Assembly (NCBI RefSeq): GCF_002222595.2 | Contig: NZ_CP022413.2 | Span: forward strand, 760,001-824,000 | From: Blautia hansenii DSM 20583 | GTDB lineage: Bacteria > Bacillota > Clostridia > Lachnospirales > Lachnospiraceae | Reading direction: 5' to 3' | DNA length: 64,000 nucleotides | Part shown: positions 19,953-28,051 of the stretch, piece after piece | Position numbering within the stretch: the stretch's first letter is position 1 | How the letters are laid out: each line of letters opens with the position of its first letter | Position numbers and translations under genes: made by a program | The notes under the pieces: generated by a model | What the model was told of the DNA's origin: nothing | Seen by the model: the letters and a program-made list of their open reading frames with translations, nothing else | The model's database searches: none

Positions 19953-20478
19953 AAAGCTGCAAGCACTGGCAGAGCGGGGCGTAGGCGGCGAGAAAACGAC
20001 AGCGCAAAAGAAACTTGCAAAGCTGCTTAAGGATAACGGTATAAATTCCTTAGACGAACTGCAAAAGGAAGAGTATGAATATACGATATTTTCCTACAAC
20101 GGAAAGCACGAAATAAAACTGCTGCGACAGTGTATGTATAAGGTCATGGGTGCTAAATCTGACAGAACAGCATACAAGCCATACGGACGGCGGCAGAAAA
20201 TCGGCATATATTGCACGAAAGCGCAGAAAATCGAAATAGAGTTAGAGTTTGAATTTTACAGAAATGTATTTTATGAGGAATTAAGCACATTTATGGACGC
20301 TTTCATACAAGCACAGCAGATTTTCCCAGAAGATGCACCAACAGGAGACTACGACGAATTTAACGAAAGAGATATGAAAATAGCGTTTATGGCTACTGGG
20401 ATAGAACGGCGTAGCAGGACTGCAATGATAGAGGAAAGCGAGGCGGGAAATGAGAAAACGAAAACGACAAACAGTTAA
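19924..20478 (+). CDS. DUF2786-like phage protein
   Basis: 184 aa. The N-terminus 'DEKTIQRIKKLQALAERGVG' followed by TTAQKKLAKLL resembles DUF2786, found in phages and mobile elements, function unknown. Start ATG 19924 is behind AGAGAGGG. The C-terminal end codes ESEAGNE-like residues because it contains the recurring gaaagcgagg start signal of the next gene. Confidence 0.65.
   Translation: MDEKTIQRIKKLQALAERGVGGEKTTAQKKLAKLLKDNGINSLDELQKEEYEYTIFSYNGKHEIKLLRQCMYKVMGAKSDRTAYKPYGRRQKIGIYCTKAQKIEIELEFEFYRNVFYEELSTFMDAFIQAQQIFPEDAPTGDYDEFNERDMKIAFMATGIERRSRTAMIEESEAGNEKTKTTNS
20434..20443 (+). repeat. First of eight GAAAGCGAGG start-signal decamers
   Basis: The exact decamer lies 7-9 nt before eight phage starts: 20434 (gene 20450), 20798 (20814), 22434 (22450), 26016 (26034), 27937 (27956), 28442 (28460), 35164 (35180) and 52114 (52131). 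AGCGAGG is the likely Shine-Dalgarno. In five cases it sits inside the 3' end of the upstream gene and is translated as ESE(A/V). Confidence 0.8.
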
Positions 20479-20821
20479 GAAACTGATACAGTGCGTAGCC
20501 ATTATAGCGGCAGGCGTGCTGGCAATCATTTTGTTTATGCTGGCTATCTGGTACAGAGGAAAGAACAGCGAGCCAGTAACAGACGAACAGGTAGCAGCGC
20601 AGATGCAGCAGGCAGAGCCGCTGGTTATTGAAACACCAGAGACAGCCGCAGAGGGCAGCATAAGAGTATACGACTATGACGGCTGCTGTATTTATGCCTA
20701 CTACGGCAAAATTCGGATAAACAACGACGGTAAGAACGGCAAGGACATTGACGTAGAGGCAATAGGCTACTTAGAGGGCTACCAAGAGCATAAGGACGAA
20801 AGCGAGGCAGGCAATGAGTGA
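20450..20821 (+). CDS. Single-TM hypothetical phage protein
   Basis: 123 aa. One N-terminal TM helix (about 8-30, 'IQCVAIIAAGVLAIILFMLA') and a soluble tail with 'IRVYDYDGCCIYAYYGKIRI'. No known family. Overlaps its neighbours (start inside the DUF2786 gene, end over the next ATG), so it is translationally coupled. Confidence 0.65.
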   Translation: MRKRKRQTVKKLIQCVAIIAAGVLAIILFMLAIWYRGKNSEPVTDEQVAAQMQQAEPLVIETPETAAEGSIRVYDYDGCCIYAYYGKIRINNDGKNGKDIDVEAIGYLEGYQEHKDESEAGNE

Positions 20822-21155
20822 GGTATACATACGCAGCCAGAATAAAGAAAAGCTGTATAGACTGGGCGGTAATTACGCCTGCGTAGAGTACGGAGAGTAC
20901 GAGGACGTAAAGAAAAAGAGAGGCGGCGCAGAGGCAGACAAAAAGCGCCACGTAATTTGCATAAGTGACGGGTGTTTAGAGGAAATCGGAGAGTATGCCA
21001 CAAAAGAGCGCTGCTTAGAGGTTCTGGACGAGATACAGAAAGCGTGCGTAAGCTATCTGTTTACGGCTGGCGGCGCAGCCATAGTAAGGGGCGGCATGGA
21101 CGTACAGCCGTTTGCAGTAGTAATACCGAGGCTGTACGAAATGCCGGAGAAATAG
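20814..21155 (+). CDS. Hypothetical phage protein
   Basis: 113 aa, soluble. Contains 'VICISDGCLEEIGEYATKER' and a C-terminal 'DVQPFAVVIPRLYEMPEK'. No recognised family. Part of the tightly packed early operon with the decamer start signal. Confidence 0.6.
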   Translation: MSEVYIRSQNKEKLYRLGGNYACVEYGEYEDVKKKRGGAEADKKRHVICISDGCLEEIGEYATKERCLEVLDEIQKACVSYLFTAGGAAIVRGGMDVQPFAVVIPRLYEMPEK

Positions 21156-21167
21156 GAGAGGCAGACA

Positions 21168-21491
21168 GTGACAGTAAAGGAATTTATAGGCACGCTGGAA
21201 AGTTCAGACCGCCTGCGCATTATCGAGGGCAAAGCAGAGGTTTACGTAGGGTATCTGGCAGCGTTCAGACCGTTTGCAGACCATGAGATAAGCGAGGAAT
21301 ACCGAAAATACAGCGAGCATGAGGTAAAGAAGTTTAGGGCAGTGCCGGAGATAACGCACAGACGCTGGAAAGAGCTGGGGCTTATGAAACCATTAGAGCC
21401 AGACCAGACAGCGCAGTATAAGTTTAGTGATTTGCAGATGTCACTTTACTACACCATATACATACAGGAAAGGAAAGGGCAGGAAGTATGA
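21168..21491 (+). CDS. Hypothetical phage protein
   Basis: 107 aa, GTG start after GAGAGGCAGACA. 'TVKEFIGTLESSDRLRIIEG' and 'VYVGYLAAFRP' resemble short early proteins of Clostridial phages. No domain I can name. Overlaps the next start by 4 bp. Confidence 0.6.
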   Translation: MTVKEFIGTLESSDRLRIIEGKAEVYVGYLAAFRPFADHEISEEYRKYSEHEVKKFRAVPEITHRRWKELGLMKPLEPDQTAQYKFSDLQMSLYYTIYIQERKGQEV

Positions 21492-22216
21492 CAAAGAAAA
21501 AGCCGGATTTTTTACGGGATTTAGATACTGCAATCATGGACGAGCTTACAGGTGGCGGTATCAAGGAAAATGCAGCGGGACTGGTAGGAACGCTTACACA
21601 GATTAAGGAAATTAAGCAGCTATGCGGGCTGCCGTTTTGTGGTTATATGGCAAAGCTGGAAACGGTAAGACCAAGCGGCGTGCCGGACGAGGTAACGGTA
21701 GTATTTGCAGAGGACGTACCATACAGGGATTGCAACGGCATAGAGTTTGACGTTATGCAGGAATTTGTAGAGGGCAGCAGGCTTTTACTGACGGGCAAGG
21801 CGCAGACGCTTAAGGACTTCCAGAGCGGTAGACTGCTGGTATATATTCTGGCAGATTTTGTGGCGGTATCAGAAAAGGCAGTAGAGCAGGACGAGGTAGC
21901 AGTAAGAGGCATTATAGCAAATACGCCAACACACAGAGAAACGCCGAGAGGCAAGCGCATTACTGATATTACGGTAAGGGTAAGAAATGAGCTTACAGGC
22001 GGCAGCTGCTATTTACCGTGCATCTGCTGGCAGGAACAGGCAGACGAGGCGGCGCAGTGGCAGCAGGGCGATACTGTAGAGCTGCTGGGGCGGTATCAGA
22101 GCCGCCAGTATGAAAAGGTGCTTGACGCAGCCACAGGAGAAAGAGAACAGCGTACAGCTTATGAGGTATCGGTACGGCTGATTAGAAGAAAGGAAGAGGC
22201 AGAAAATGAGCGTTGA
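21488..22216 (+). CDS. OB-fold, SSB-like phage protein
   Basis: 242 aa. Two OB-like halves are visible: residues 45-125 and, more clearly, 135-235 ('EVAVRGIIANTPTHRETPRG', then ITDITVRVRN.. and 'CYLPCICWQEQADEA'), which follow the strand pattern of SSB/PriB proteins. Probably binds single-stranded DNA in replication. Overlaps the following gene by 11 bp. The phage also has a classical SSB at 28044. Confidence 0.65.
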   Translation: MTKKKPDFLRDLDTAIMDELTGGGIKENAAGLVGTLTQIKEIKQLCGLPFCGYMAKLETVRPSGVPDEVTVVFAEDVPYRDCNGIEFDVMQEFVEGSRLLLTGKAQTLKDFQSGRLLVYILADFVAVSEKAVEQDEVAVRGIIANTPTHRETPRGKRITDITVRVRNELTGGSCYLPCICWQEQADEAAQWQQGDTVELLGRYQSRQYEKVLDAATGEREQRTAYEVSVRLIRRKEEAENER

Positions 22217-22460
22217 ACGCATTGGTAAGGGCTATGTAAAAATCTGCGTGAGTGAGGAAGAGTTAGAGAACAGCATAGCTGGGCTTAGCCAGTTAAAACC
22301 TATTTTGCAAACGCAAGTAATGAAAGGGAATGGAAGAAACACAAAGCAGGGGCTTATTGACGCAGCAGAGCTGGGAAAACATTTTGATACGGCGATAGAT
22401 GCAATGACTATGCTTTTGGCTGGGTTTAAGGAAGAAAGCGAGGTACAGAATGAAGAGTAA
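22206..22460 (+). CDS. Hypothetical phage protein
   Basis: 84 aa, helical ('EEELENSIAGLSQLKPILQT', 'HFDTAIDAMTMLLAGF'). No known domain. Start overlaps the OB-fold gene; the end carries a gaaagcgagg signal for the next start. Confidence 0.6.
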   Translation: MSVERIGKGYVKICVSEEELENSIAGLSQLKPILQTQVMKGNGRNTKQGLIDAAELGKHFDTAIDAMTMLLAGFKEESEVQNEE

Positions 22461-22770
22461 AACAATTTTAGGAGCAGACGGCGCAACAAAAATGCGACAG
22501 ATTACAGTAGGGATACACGGAAAGGGCGGCGAGGCAGGCATAAAGGCAATACAGCAGCTTGCAGGCATGGTGGACAGCTTAAAGCAGTGCCAGACACCGC
22601 AGGAAGTATACGACAGATATTTACAGATTACGGGGTATTGTAAATGTTGCGTTGATTGTAATTTTATAGACCAAAAGGGAGCAGACGAGCTGATGTGCTT
22701 AGCAGCATATCTGGCAGGAAATGAACAGGCACGGGCAGAGGCACAACAGAAAGCGGGTAAAAAGGCATGA
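22450..22770 (+). CDS. Hypothetical phage protein
   Basis: 106 aa. Has a 'CKCCVDC' cluster near residue 60, possibly metal-binding, and a Ala/Gln-rich tail. Unknown function. Its stop overlaps the start of the DUF4406-like gene. Confidence 0.6.
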   Translation: MKSKTILGADGATKMRQITVGIHGKGGEAGIKAIQQLAGMVDSLKQCQTPQEVYDRYLQITGYCKCCVDCNFIDQKGADELMCLAAYLAGNEQARAEAQQKAGKKA

Positions 22771-23294
22771 GAAAGGTTTATATATGCAGCCCATACAGGG
22801 CGAAAGACGGCGCAGAGCTGGACAGAAACATAGATTATGCGCAGCAGCTGACACGGCAGGCGTTAGAGGCGGGCTTAGCACCCATTACGCCGCATTTATA
22901 TATGACGCAGTGCATGGACGATAAAAAGCCGGAAGAGCGGGCAAGAGGTATGGCTGCGGGGCTTACGCTGCTGAAAGGCTGCGATTTTGTTATTGCTGGC
23001 GTGAAATACGGCATAACAGAGGAAATGGACAGAGAAATACATACAGCAAATATGCTGGGAATTGCGGTTATAGATGCAAACCAGATTAAACGGCATCTGG
23101 AATATGAGGAAAAGCGACAGGAGCGGGTAGCGAGCGACTACGCAAAGCTGCATAAGTGCAAGCATTGTTACGAGCGTAGATTATGTAGCCTTATGGGGCA
23201 TGAGAACTGCTGTACCGCCAGCGCTTGCACAGCTGCATATAAACGGGCTTATGAGTATGCCTTAAGCCGCATAAGAGAGTGGCAGGAAACATGA
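22767..23294 (+). CDS. DUF4406/deoxyribosyltransferase-like protein
   Basis: 175 aa. 'KVYICSPYRAKDG', 'DYAQQLTRQALEAGLAPITPHLYM' region and 'DFVIAGVKYGITEEMDREI' match the DUF4406/DUF7768 group, related to nucleoside 2-deoxyribosyltransferases. A C-terminal stretch adds 'CKHCYERRLCSLMGHENCC', a Cys/His cluster possibly binding zinc. A role in nucleotide metabolism is inferred from the family. Confidence 0.75.
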   Translation: MRKVYICSPYRAKDGAELDRNIDYAQQLTRQALEAGLAPITPHLYMTQCMDDKKPEERARGMAAGLTLLKGCDFVIAGVKYGITEEMDREIHTANMLGIAVIDANQIKRHLEYEEKRQERVASDYAKLHKCKHCYERRLCSLMGHENCCTASACTAAYKRAYEYALSRIREWQET

Positions 23295-23302
23295 AAAATA
23301 AA

Positions 23303-23334
23303 AGCGCCTACGGTGGGGAAACACCATAGGCGCT
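23303..23334. promoter_or_regulatory. Strong hairpin upstream of rep (candidate origin element)
   Basis: AGCGCCTACGGTG pairs with CACCATAGGCGCT (12 of 13 pairs) around a 6-nt loop. No T-tract follows, so it is not an ordinary terminator. An AT-rich segment with repeated aagctat (23335-23385) comes next. Position just before the HUH Rep gene suggests a double-strand origin or nick site. Confidence 0.45.
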
Positions 23335-23399
23335 AAGCTATACAGCTTTGAAATACTATAAAAATTATAAGCTATGTATGGCGCAAAGTCAAGAAATTT

Positions 23400-23420
23400 A
23401 ACGGGCAGGCAGCCCGTTTT
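23400..23420 (+). terminator. Short hairpin before rep
   Basis: Perfect 7-bp stem AACGGGC/GCCCGTT with 5-nt loop followed by only TT. Weak terminator or attenuator between the early genes and rep. Confidence 0.45.
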
Positions 23421-23464
23421 AACACTTGATAAAAGTATTAACGAACCGACAGAGAGGTAGATAT

Positions 23465-24232
23465 ATGCCGTACGTAGAGAGGGTAACAAAAGCGGGAAAT
23501 ACGATAGAGATAGAGAGGTACTTTACCAGCAGATACAAAAAGAAAGGTATCAGCAGAGGGGATAAGGTAAAGCCAACAAAAGAAGAGCAGGAGAAAGTAA
23601 ACACCAGACAGGCAGAGAGAAAGTTAAGGATACTCATAAATGCAAACTATGGCTATGGGGACTACCATTTAGTGCTTGACTATATCCGCAGGAAAGGAGA
23701 GTCGGACAGAACGCCGGAGCAGATGCGGCAGGACATAGACGTATTTTTGAGGGAGTGCAGAAAGGAGTACAGAAAAGCAGGGTTAGAGTTCAAATACATA
23801 CACGTTATGGAGATAGGCAAGAAAGGTGCGAGGCATCACCACCTTGTAGTAAATAAAATTGACACAGAGATTTTACAGCGCTGCTGGTATAAGGCATACG
23901 AGGGGCATAACAGAGTAAAGGTATTCCCTCTGGACGACAGCGGCAACTATGCAGAACTGGCAAGCTATTTAATCAAGTACACAGGAACGCACAAAAAGGG
24001 TACTGACGGAGCATTACAGGGTAAGCGCTGGAATTGCAGCAAGAATTTAGTAAGACCAGAGCCAGAGTATCACATAATTTCAGACCGTGAGTATTTCAAG
24101 AAAGAGCCAAAGGCAATAAAGGGCTATTACGTGGACAAGAACAGCGTAAGCATGGGGGTACACAGCCCAGAGTATTACGGCTATGGGTATTTAAGATACA
24201 CCTTAGTAAAAATAACAGATAGGGGGGGCTGA
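23465..24232 (+). CDS. HUH-type replication initiator (rolling-circle Rep)
   Basis: 255 aa. Motif 2 'GARHHHLVVNK' (HUH, about residues 130-140) and motif 3 'ELASYLIKYTG' (Y-x2-K, about residues 175-183) identify an HUH single-strand endonuclease, the type that nicks the origin for rolling-circle replication. Start ATG 23465 has GAGAGG 7 nt upstream. Preceded by a 170-bp non-coding region with strong hairpins that may contain its origin. Function assigned from motifs only. Confidence 0.7.
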   Translation: MPYVERVTKAGNTIEIERYFTSRYKKKGISRGDKVKPTKEEQEKVNTRQAERKLRILINANYGYGDYHLVLDYIRRKGESDRTPEQMRQDIDVFLRECRKEYRKAGLEFKYIHVMEIGKKGARHHHLVVNKIDTEILQRCWYKAYEGHNRVKVFPLDDSGNYAELASYLIKYTGTHKKGTDGALQGKRWNCSKNLVRPEPEYHIISDREYFKKEPKAIKGYYVDKNSVSMGVHSPEYYGYGYLRYTLVKITDRGG

Positions 24233-24233
24233 A

Positions 24234-24407
24234 ATGCAGATAATCAAGGGCATTGCCATTGCAGCAGTGTTGATAATAGCCGGACTGCTGGCGCTGATTG
24301 TGGCAGCATATCTGGCGTTTAGAATTGCGGCGGCTATTTTTGAACAGCAAGAGAGCTGGAAAGACAGCGGCAGCAGAAAGGGCAGAAAACATGATAGAAA
24401 AAATTAA
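24234..24407 (+). CDS. Small membrane protein
   Basis: 57 aa with one long hydrophobic helix (residues 3-40, Ile/Ala/Leu-rich) and a charged tail. ATG immediately after the Rep stop, preceded by AGGGGGG. It overlaps the next gene. Unknown function; could be holin-like, but it lies in the early region. Confidence 0.5.
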   Translation: MQIIKGIAIAAVLIIAGLLALIVAAYLAFRIAAAIFEQQESWKDSGSRKGRKHDRKN

Positions 24408-24636
24408 ATACTGGTTATTCCAGAAAGGCAAGGACTGTAAGCGCTGCTGCCTGCGGTGCAGATACTACGATATATGCCGCTGGGACGTACTGGGAAATGC
24501 AGGACTACAAAGCGAGGAAACAATAACGCTTTTGGTGATAGAGAACAGCAAGCCGCATAAGGACGGGCTACCTTTTAGAATTTGCCAGTATGTAGAATTT
24601 AAGCAGAGAGCGAGGCGAGAAAATGAGAAACTTTAG
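24391..24636 (+). CDS. Small cysteine-rich phage protein
   Basis: 81 aa. 'KDCKRCCLRCRYYDICRWD' and later 'PFRICQYVEF' give a possible zinc site. No named family. It overlaps both neighbours. Confidence 0.55.
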   Translation: MIEKIKYWLFQKGKDCKRCCLRCRYYDICRWDVLGNAGLQSEETITLLVIENSKPHKDGLPFRICQYVEFKQRARRENEKL

Positions 24637-25033
24637 ACTGGACGACGAAAGCGGGCATCAAGAGGCATTATTTAGCTGGGCTGCATACAGAACAGAGATT
24701 ATGCCGGAACTGCAATATATGTATCATGTGCCAAACGGCGGCAAACGTGATAAAGCAACAGCAGCGGTGCTTAAGAGGCAGGGCGTAAAGGCTGGCGTGC
24801 CAGACATTATGCTACCAGCCGCAAGGGCTGGGTATCATGGGCTTTACATAGAGCTTAAGGCAGGCGAGAACACGACGACCAAGAAACAGAAAGAGTGGTT
24901 AGAGTATCTGCGGCAGCAGGGCTATTATACCGCCGTCTGCTACGGCTGGCAGCCAGCAGCGCAGCTGATAGAGCAGTATTTATTACATTCAGACGAGCTT
25001 ACAAAAGAACAGGAAACAGTAACCATGCGTTAG
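24623..25033 (+). CDS. VRR-NUC domain nuclease
   Basis: 136 aa. 'ESGHQEALFSWAAYR' (E, Q), 'HVPNGGKRDKATAAVLKRQG' , 'GVPDIMLPAARAGYHG' and 'YIELKAGENTTTKKQ' are the order of the PD-(D/E)XK VRR-NUC family (catalytic D in GVPD, E-x-K in ELKAG). Likely a structure-specific or Holliday-junction-like nuclease for phage recombination or replication. Confidence 0.85.
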   Translation: MRNFRLDDESGHQEALFSWAAYRTEIMPELQYMYHVPNGGKRDKATAAVLKRQGVKAGVPDIMLPAARAGYHGLYIELKAGENTTTKKQKEWLEYLRQQGYYTAVCYGWQPAAQLIEQYLLHSDELTKEQETVTMR

Positions 25034-25060
25034 GGGCGACGCAGGAAAGAGAGGCAAAGA

Positions 25061-25849
25061 ATGAAAACAATAAGCATTTTGAATTTAAAGGGCGGCGTAG
25101 CCAAGACCTTTACAGCGGCAAACATGGCGTATGAGCTTTACAGGCGAGGTTATAAGGTGCTGCTGATTGACAACGATAAGCAGGGAAACTTAAGCAAGGC
25201 GTACAGCAGATATGATGCAGAGAACGTAGCACCAGTTACAAGGCTACTGGCTGGGGACTGGGAAAACGCAGACGAGCTGATACAGCATACAGAGTATGAG
25301 GGTATCGACATTGTAACGGCGAATATGTCATTATTTGGGGCTACATGGAATTTAACCAAAGAGGACAGCGAAAACCAGATAGAGAGATATAAAGCACTGG
25401 TATATGCAAAGATGCAGTATTACGGAGATTGCACCATATACGGCAAGTATGATTACTGCATCATTGATAACCCGCCGGATATTGGGCTTAATGTTGTAAA
25501 TGCGCTGGCAATCACGGACGAGGTAATAGTACCCGTAAAGGTGGACGAGGACGCTTTAGAGGGGCTGGACATTGTGACAGAGCAGATAGAGGACGCAAAG
25601 GCATTTAACCCAGCATTAAAGCTGGCAGGCGTGCTGATTACGTCATACCAGAACACAGACGGCGAGGCAGCAGGCGTAGAGTGGCTGGAACAAAAGACAG
25701 ATTTTAATATTTTGGGTATTATTCGGTATTCCAAGAAAGTAGCAGAAAATACTTTCATGCGTAAGCCGATTTATGAGTATAGCCCATGCTGCGGAGCGGC
25801 GCAGGGATACAAGAAATTTGTAACAGCGTATACAGGGAAAGAGAGGTAG
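25061..25849 (+). CDS. parA: ParA-family partition ATPase
   Basis: 262 aa. Deviant Walker A 'LNLKGGVAKTFTAANMA' (signature Lys in KGGVAKT), Walker A' 'VLLIDNDKQGNLS', Walker B 'YCIIDNPPDIGLN'. ATP-dependent movement of ParB-bound DNA. It forms a pair with ParB at 26034, separated only by a small ORF. Partition genes in an integrated phage suggest an extrachromosomal stage. Confidence 0.9.
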   Translation: MKTISILNLKGGVAKTFTAANMAYELYRRGYKVLLIDNDKQGNLSKAYSRYDAENVAPVTRLLAGDWENADELIQHTEYEGIDIVTANMSLFGATWNLTKEDSENQIERYKALVYAKMQYYGDCTIYGKYDYCIIDNPPDIGLNVVNALAITDEVIVPVKVDEDALEGLDIVTEQIEDAKAFNPALKLAGVLITSYQNTDGEAAGVEWLEQKTDFNILGIIRYSKKVAENTFMRKPIYEYSPCCGAAQGYKKFVTAYTGKER

Positions 25850-25854
25850 CGGGC

Positions 25855-26028
25855 ATGGATAAAGAAAAACGGTTTTGCCCGTTCAAAAGCAGTATGCAGG
25901 TAGATTACAGGAACGGTGCAAGGAATGTGCGTAATTTGTTTGTAAGATGCAGCGGCAGTAAGTGCATGGCATATAAAAACGGCGGCTGCTTAAGACTGGG
26001 AACGGGAACAGAGAAGAAAGCGAGGTAG
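25855..26028 (+). CDS. Small cysteine-containing phage protein
   Basis: 57 aa between parA and parB. 'RFCPFKSSMQ' and 'LFVRCSGSKCMAYKNGGCLR' give four Cys in a zinc-ribbon-like spacing. ATG 25855 follows GAGAGGTAG. Function unknown. Confidence 0.6.
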   Translation: MDKEKRFCPFKSSMQVDYRNGARNVRNLFVRCSGSKCMAYKNGGCLRLGTGTEKKAR

Positions 26029-26033
26029 AGAAT

Positions 26034-27302
26034 ATGGCAAAGTTTGGCATTAACGACATTCTGAACGCAAAGACGAAAGCGGCAGGGCAACAGGCACAGA
26101 CAGAGGGATACAAAGAGATTTATTTAAGCCCTTATGAGGTAAAGGCAGCGCAGGAGAATACACACCAGAAATTAGAGAACATAGAAGAGCTGGCAGACAG
26201 CTTTTTACACGTAGGACAGGAACAGCCTACAGTATTGGCGAGAGTAAATGGGGAATACCGTATAATCGACGGACACAGACGTAATGCGGCAAATATTTTG
26301 AACTTAGAGCGGGGGCATAAGGAGTATGAGAAAGTGCTTTACCGCTTTATGGATATGAGCGAGGCAATGTATGAGCTGCGCTTATTGGCGGGCAACGGAT
26401 ATACGCAGGAACTTACAGCCTATGAAAAAACCAGATTAGTAGAGCGCACAAAAGCTGCACTTATCAGAGCCAAGGAAGAGGACGGCTTAGAGATACAAGG
26501 CAAAATGCGTGATTTAGTGGCGGCTATGATAAACGAAAGCAGCACAAACGTAGCCAGAATGGACGCAATCAACAACAATGCTACGCCAGAGATTAAAGAG
26601 CAGCTGAAAGAGGGAAAATTAGGAATTACAGCAGCGTATGAGGCAGCAAAACTGGGAGAGGACGAGCAGAGAGAAATAGCAGAGAAAGCGGCAGCAGGCG
26701 AGAACGTAAGGGCAAAAGAGATAGCGGAAAAAGTAGCCGAGAAAAAGGCGGGCGACGATTACGAGACACCGCACCCAGAAAGCATAACGTCTTTGTGCTA
26801 TTCCTGCCAGAAATACAAGGACTGCAACGTAAAAACGGGAACGTGCCAGAAATGCGACCAGTACATAAACAAGGCAGAGGCTGAAAAGACGGACGAACAG
26901 CGGTACAGCGAAGAGCAGGACGCTATAGACCGCCAGACAAAGAAGAAATTGCAGGAGCGGGCAGACGCAGAAAAAATGGAGCATCTGCCAAGCGAGGGAA
27001 ACACAGAGCATAAGCAGCATGAGATAAAAATAGCGGCATCTTATTACGAGGACGTAGTAAGCGGAAAAAAAGGCTTTGAACTGCGGAAGAATGACAGAGG
27101 CTATAAACAGGGCGACAGCCTTAAAATGCTGGAATTTAAGGACGGTAAGCATACAGGGCGCACGATTGATGCAGATATTATTTATATGCTGGAAGATTAT
27201 ACAGGGCTTACAGATGGCTACTGTATTCTGGGTATCAGAGTAACAGACTATACGGGTAAGGTGTCCGAAACGGACACAGAAAGCGGGGTAGAGCATGAAT
27301 AG
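26034..27302 (+). CDS. parB: ParB-like protein fused to a DUF3850 (ASCH-like) domain
   Basis: 422 aa. N-terminal ParB/Srx fold with 'QEQPTVLARVNGEYRIIDGHRRNAA' region (GHRR CTP-binding motif, residues 60-85), HTH region to about 220, Cys-rich linker ('CYSCQKYKDC', 'CQKC', about 250-275), and a C-terminal DUF3850-type ASCH/PUA-like domain (about 325-405, 'HEIKIAASYYEDVVSGKKGF', 'FELRKNDRGYKQGD'). It would bind parS and work with ParA. The fusion to DUF3850 and the Cys cluster is unusual. A 17-bp palindrome lies in its last codons. Confidence 0.87.
   Translation: MAKFGINDILNAKTKAAGQQAQTEGYKEIYLSPYEVKAAQENTHQKLENIEELADSFLHVGQEQPTVLARVNGEYRIIDGHRRNAANILNLERGHKEYEKVLYRFMDMSEAMYELRLLAGNGYTQELTAYEKTRLVERTKAALIRAKEEDGLEIQGKMRDLVAAMINESSTNVARMDAINNNATPEIKEQLKEGKLGITAAYEAAKLGEDEQREIAEKAAAGENVRAKEIAEKVAEKKAGDDYETPHPESITSLCYSCQKYKDCNVKTGTCQKCDQYINKAEAEKTDEQRYSEEQDAIDRQTKKKLQERADAEKMEHLPSEGNTEHKQHEIKIAASYYEDVVSGKKGFELRKNDRGYKQGDSLKMLEFKDGKHTGRTIDADIIYMLEDYTGLTDGYCILGIRVTDYTGKVSETDTESGVEHE
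27261..27277. promoter_or_regulatory. 17-bp palindrome, candidate parS (copy 1)
   Basis: GTGTCCGAAACGGACAC: perfect 7-bp arms around AAA, inside the 3' end of parB and translated as VSETDT. The identical 17-mer recurs at 37228. No T-run follows, so it is not a terminator. The parS role is inferred from palindromy, position and repetition. Confidence 0.5.
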
Positions 27303-27528
27303 ACGGCAGCGGAAAAAGAAGAAAGCACAGGTATTTACAATTATTCTGGGTTGTACGGCATTTTGCAAGGCAGAGCAATACGAGAAGATGAGGAAAAGCG
27401 CAGAATATCAGTTACGAACAGGCAGCGTGGTTATGCTGCCTGCATACTTGCACGTAGAGGCAATTATAAAGCAGCGAGGCGGCAGAAATATTGAGATTAA
27501 GCAGGAAAACGGGGTAGTAAATGTTTGA
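27295..27528 (+). CDS. Hypothetical phage protein
   Basis: 77 aa, basic start (NRRQRKKKKAQ) then 'VFTIILGCTAFCKAEQYEKM'. No known family. Overlaps parB's end and the next start. Confidence 0.5.
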   Translation: MNRRQRKKKKAQVFTIILGCTAFCKAEQYEKMRKSAEYQLRTGSVVMLPAYLHVEAIIKQRGGRNIEIKQENGVVNV

Positions 27529-27688
27529 GTATATGGACGGCATAGTAAATGCAGTGGAAGAATTTGGACAGGCAGCAGTAGACATAGCGGTATATATGCT
27601 GATATGTGTAGCTATACTGGCGTTGATAATAACAGCGCCAGTATGGCTACTGCCGTATAAAATGTGGAGAAAGGGGCGCAAGGAATGA
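27521..27688 (+). CDS. Small membrane protein
   Basis: 55 aa: acidic N-terminus 'MFEYMDGIVNAVEEFGQA', a hydrophobic helix (about 20-45) and a basic tail 'KMWRKGRKE'. It overlaps the genes before and after by a few bases. Function unknown. Confidence 0.5.
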   Translation: MFEYMDGIVNAVEEFGQAAVDIAVYMLICVAILALIITAPVWLLPYKMWRKGRKE

Positions 27689-27963
27689 AATACAGACAGT
27701 GGAAAAAGAACTACAAGAAAAAGCACGGAGTAAACCCGCCGTTAGAGCTGGACAAGCGAAAACAGCGCAGGCTTGCAAGAAAAATGGCAAGACAGATAAA
27801 TAAAACATTGCCAACAGCAGCAGAAACATTGACGGCAGCTATTAACAGCTGGGTGCAGAGTATAAAGCCAGCACTGGCGACATTATGCGAGAACGTAGCA
27901 GCGGCGTTTAGCAATATGGCAGCGGGATTGAGAGAAGAAAGCGAGGCGGTAGAAAATGACTAA
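27685..27963 (+). CDS. Hypothetical phage protein
   Basis: 92 aa from ATG 27685. Lys/Arg-rich first half ('MKYRQWKKNYKKKHGVNPPL'), Ala-rich amphipathic second half ('NVAAAFSNMAAGLREESEA'). The tail carries the gaaagcgagg signal. Unknown function. Confidence 0.55.
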   Translation: MKYRQWKKNYKKKHGVNPPLELDKRKQRRLARKMARQINKTLPTAAETLTAAINSWVQSIKPALATLCENVAAAFSNMAAGLREESEAVEND

Positions 27964-28051
27964 TATTTTACTGGGAATTATAGCACTGGAATTGCTGGCT
28001 ATATTTTCAAAGCTGGACAAACTGGAAGAGAGGGGCAGAGAGAATGAATAA
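27956..28051 (+). CDS. 31-aa membrane peptide
   Basis: One hydrophobic helix ('NILLGIIALELLAIFSKLDK') and a charged tail. ATG preceded by the gaaagcgagg decamer and overlapping both neighbours, which supports that it is translated. Unknown role. Confidence 0.45.
   Translation: MTNILLGIIALELLAIFSKLDKLEERGRENE

Noticed and set aside
27261..27277. The 17-bp palindrome as a transcription terminator
   Set aside because: Neither copy is followed by a T-run, and copy 1 is in a tightly packed operon that must be read through.
26619..27368. 249-codon minus-strand frame, Cys/Phe-rich
   Set aside because: Antisense shadow of parB with no SD and improbable composition.
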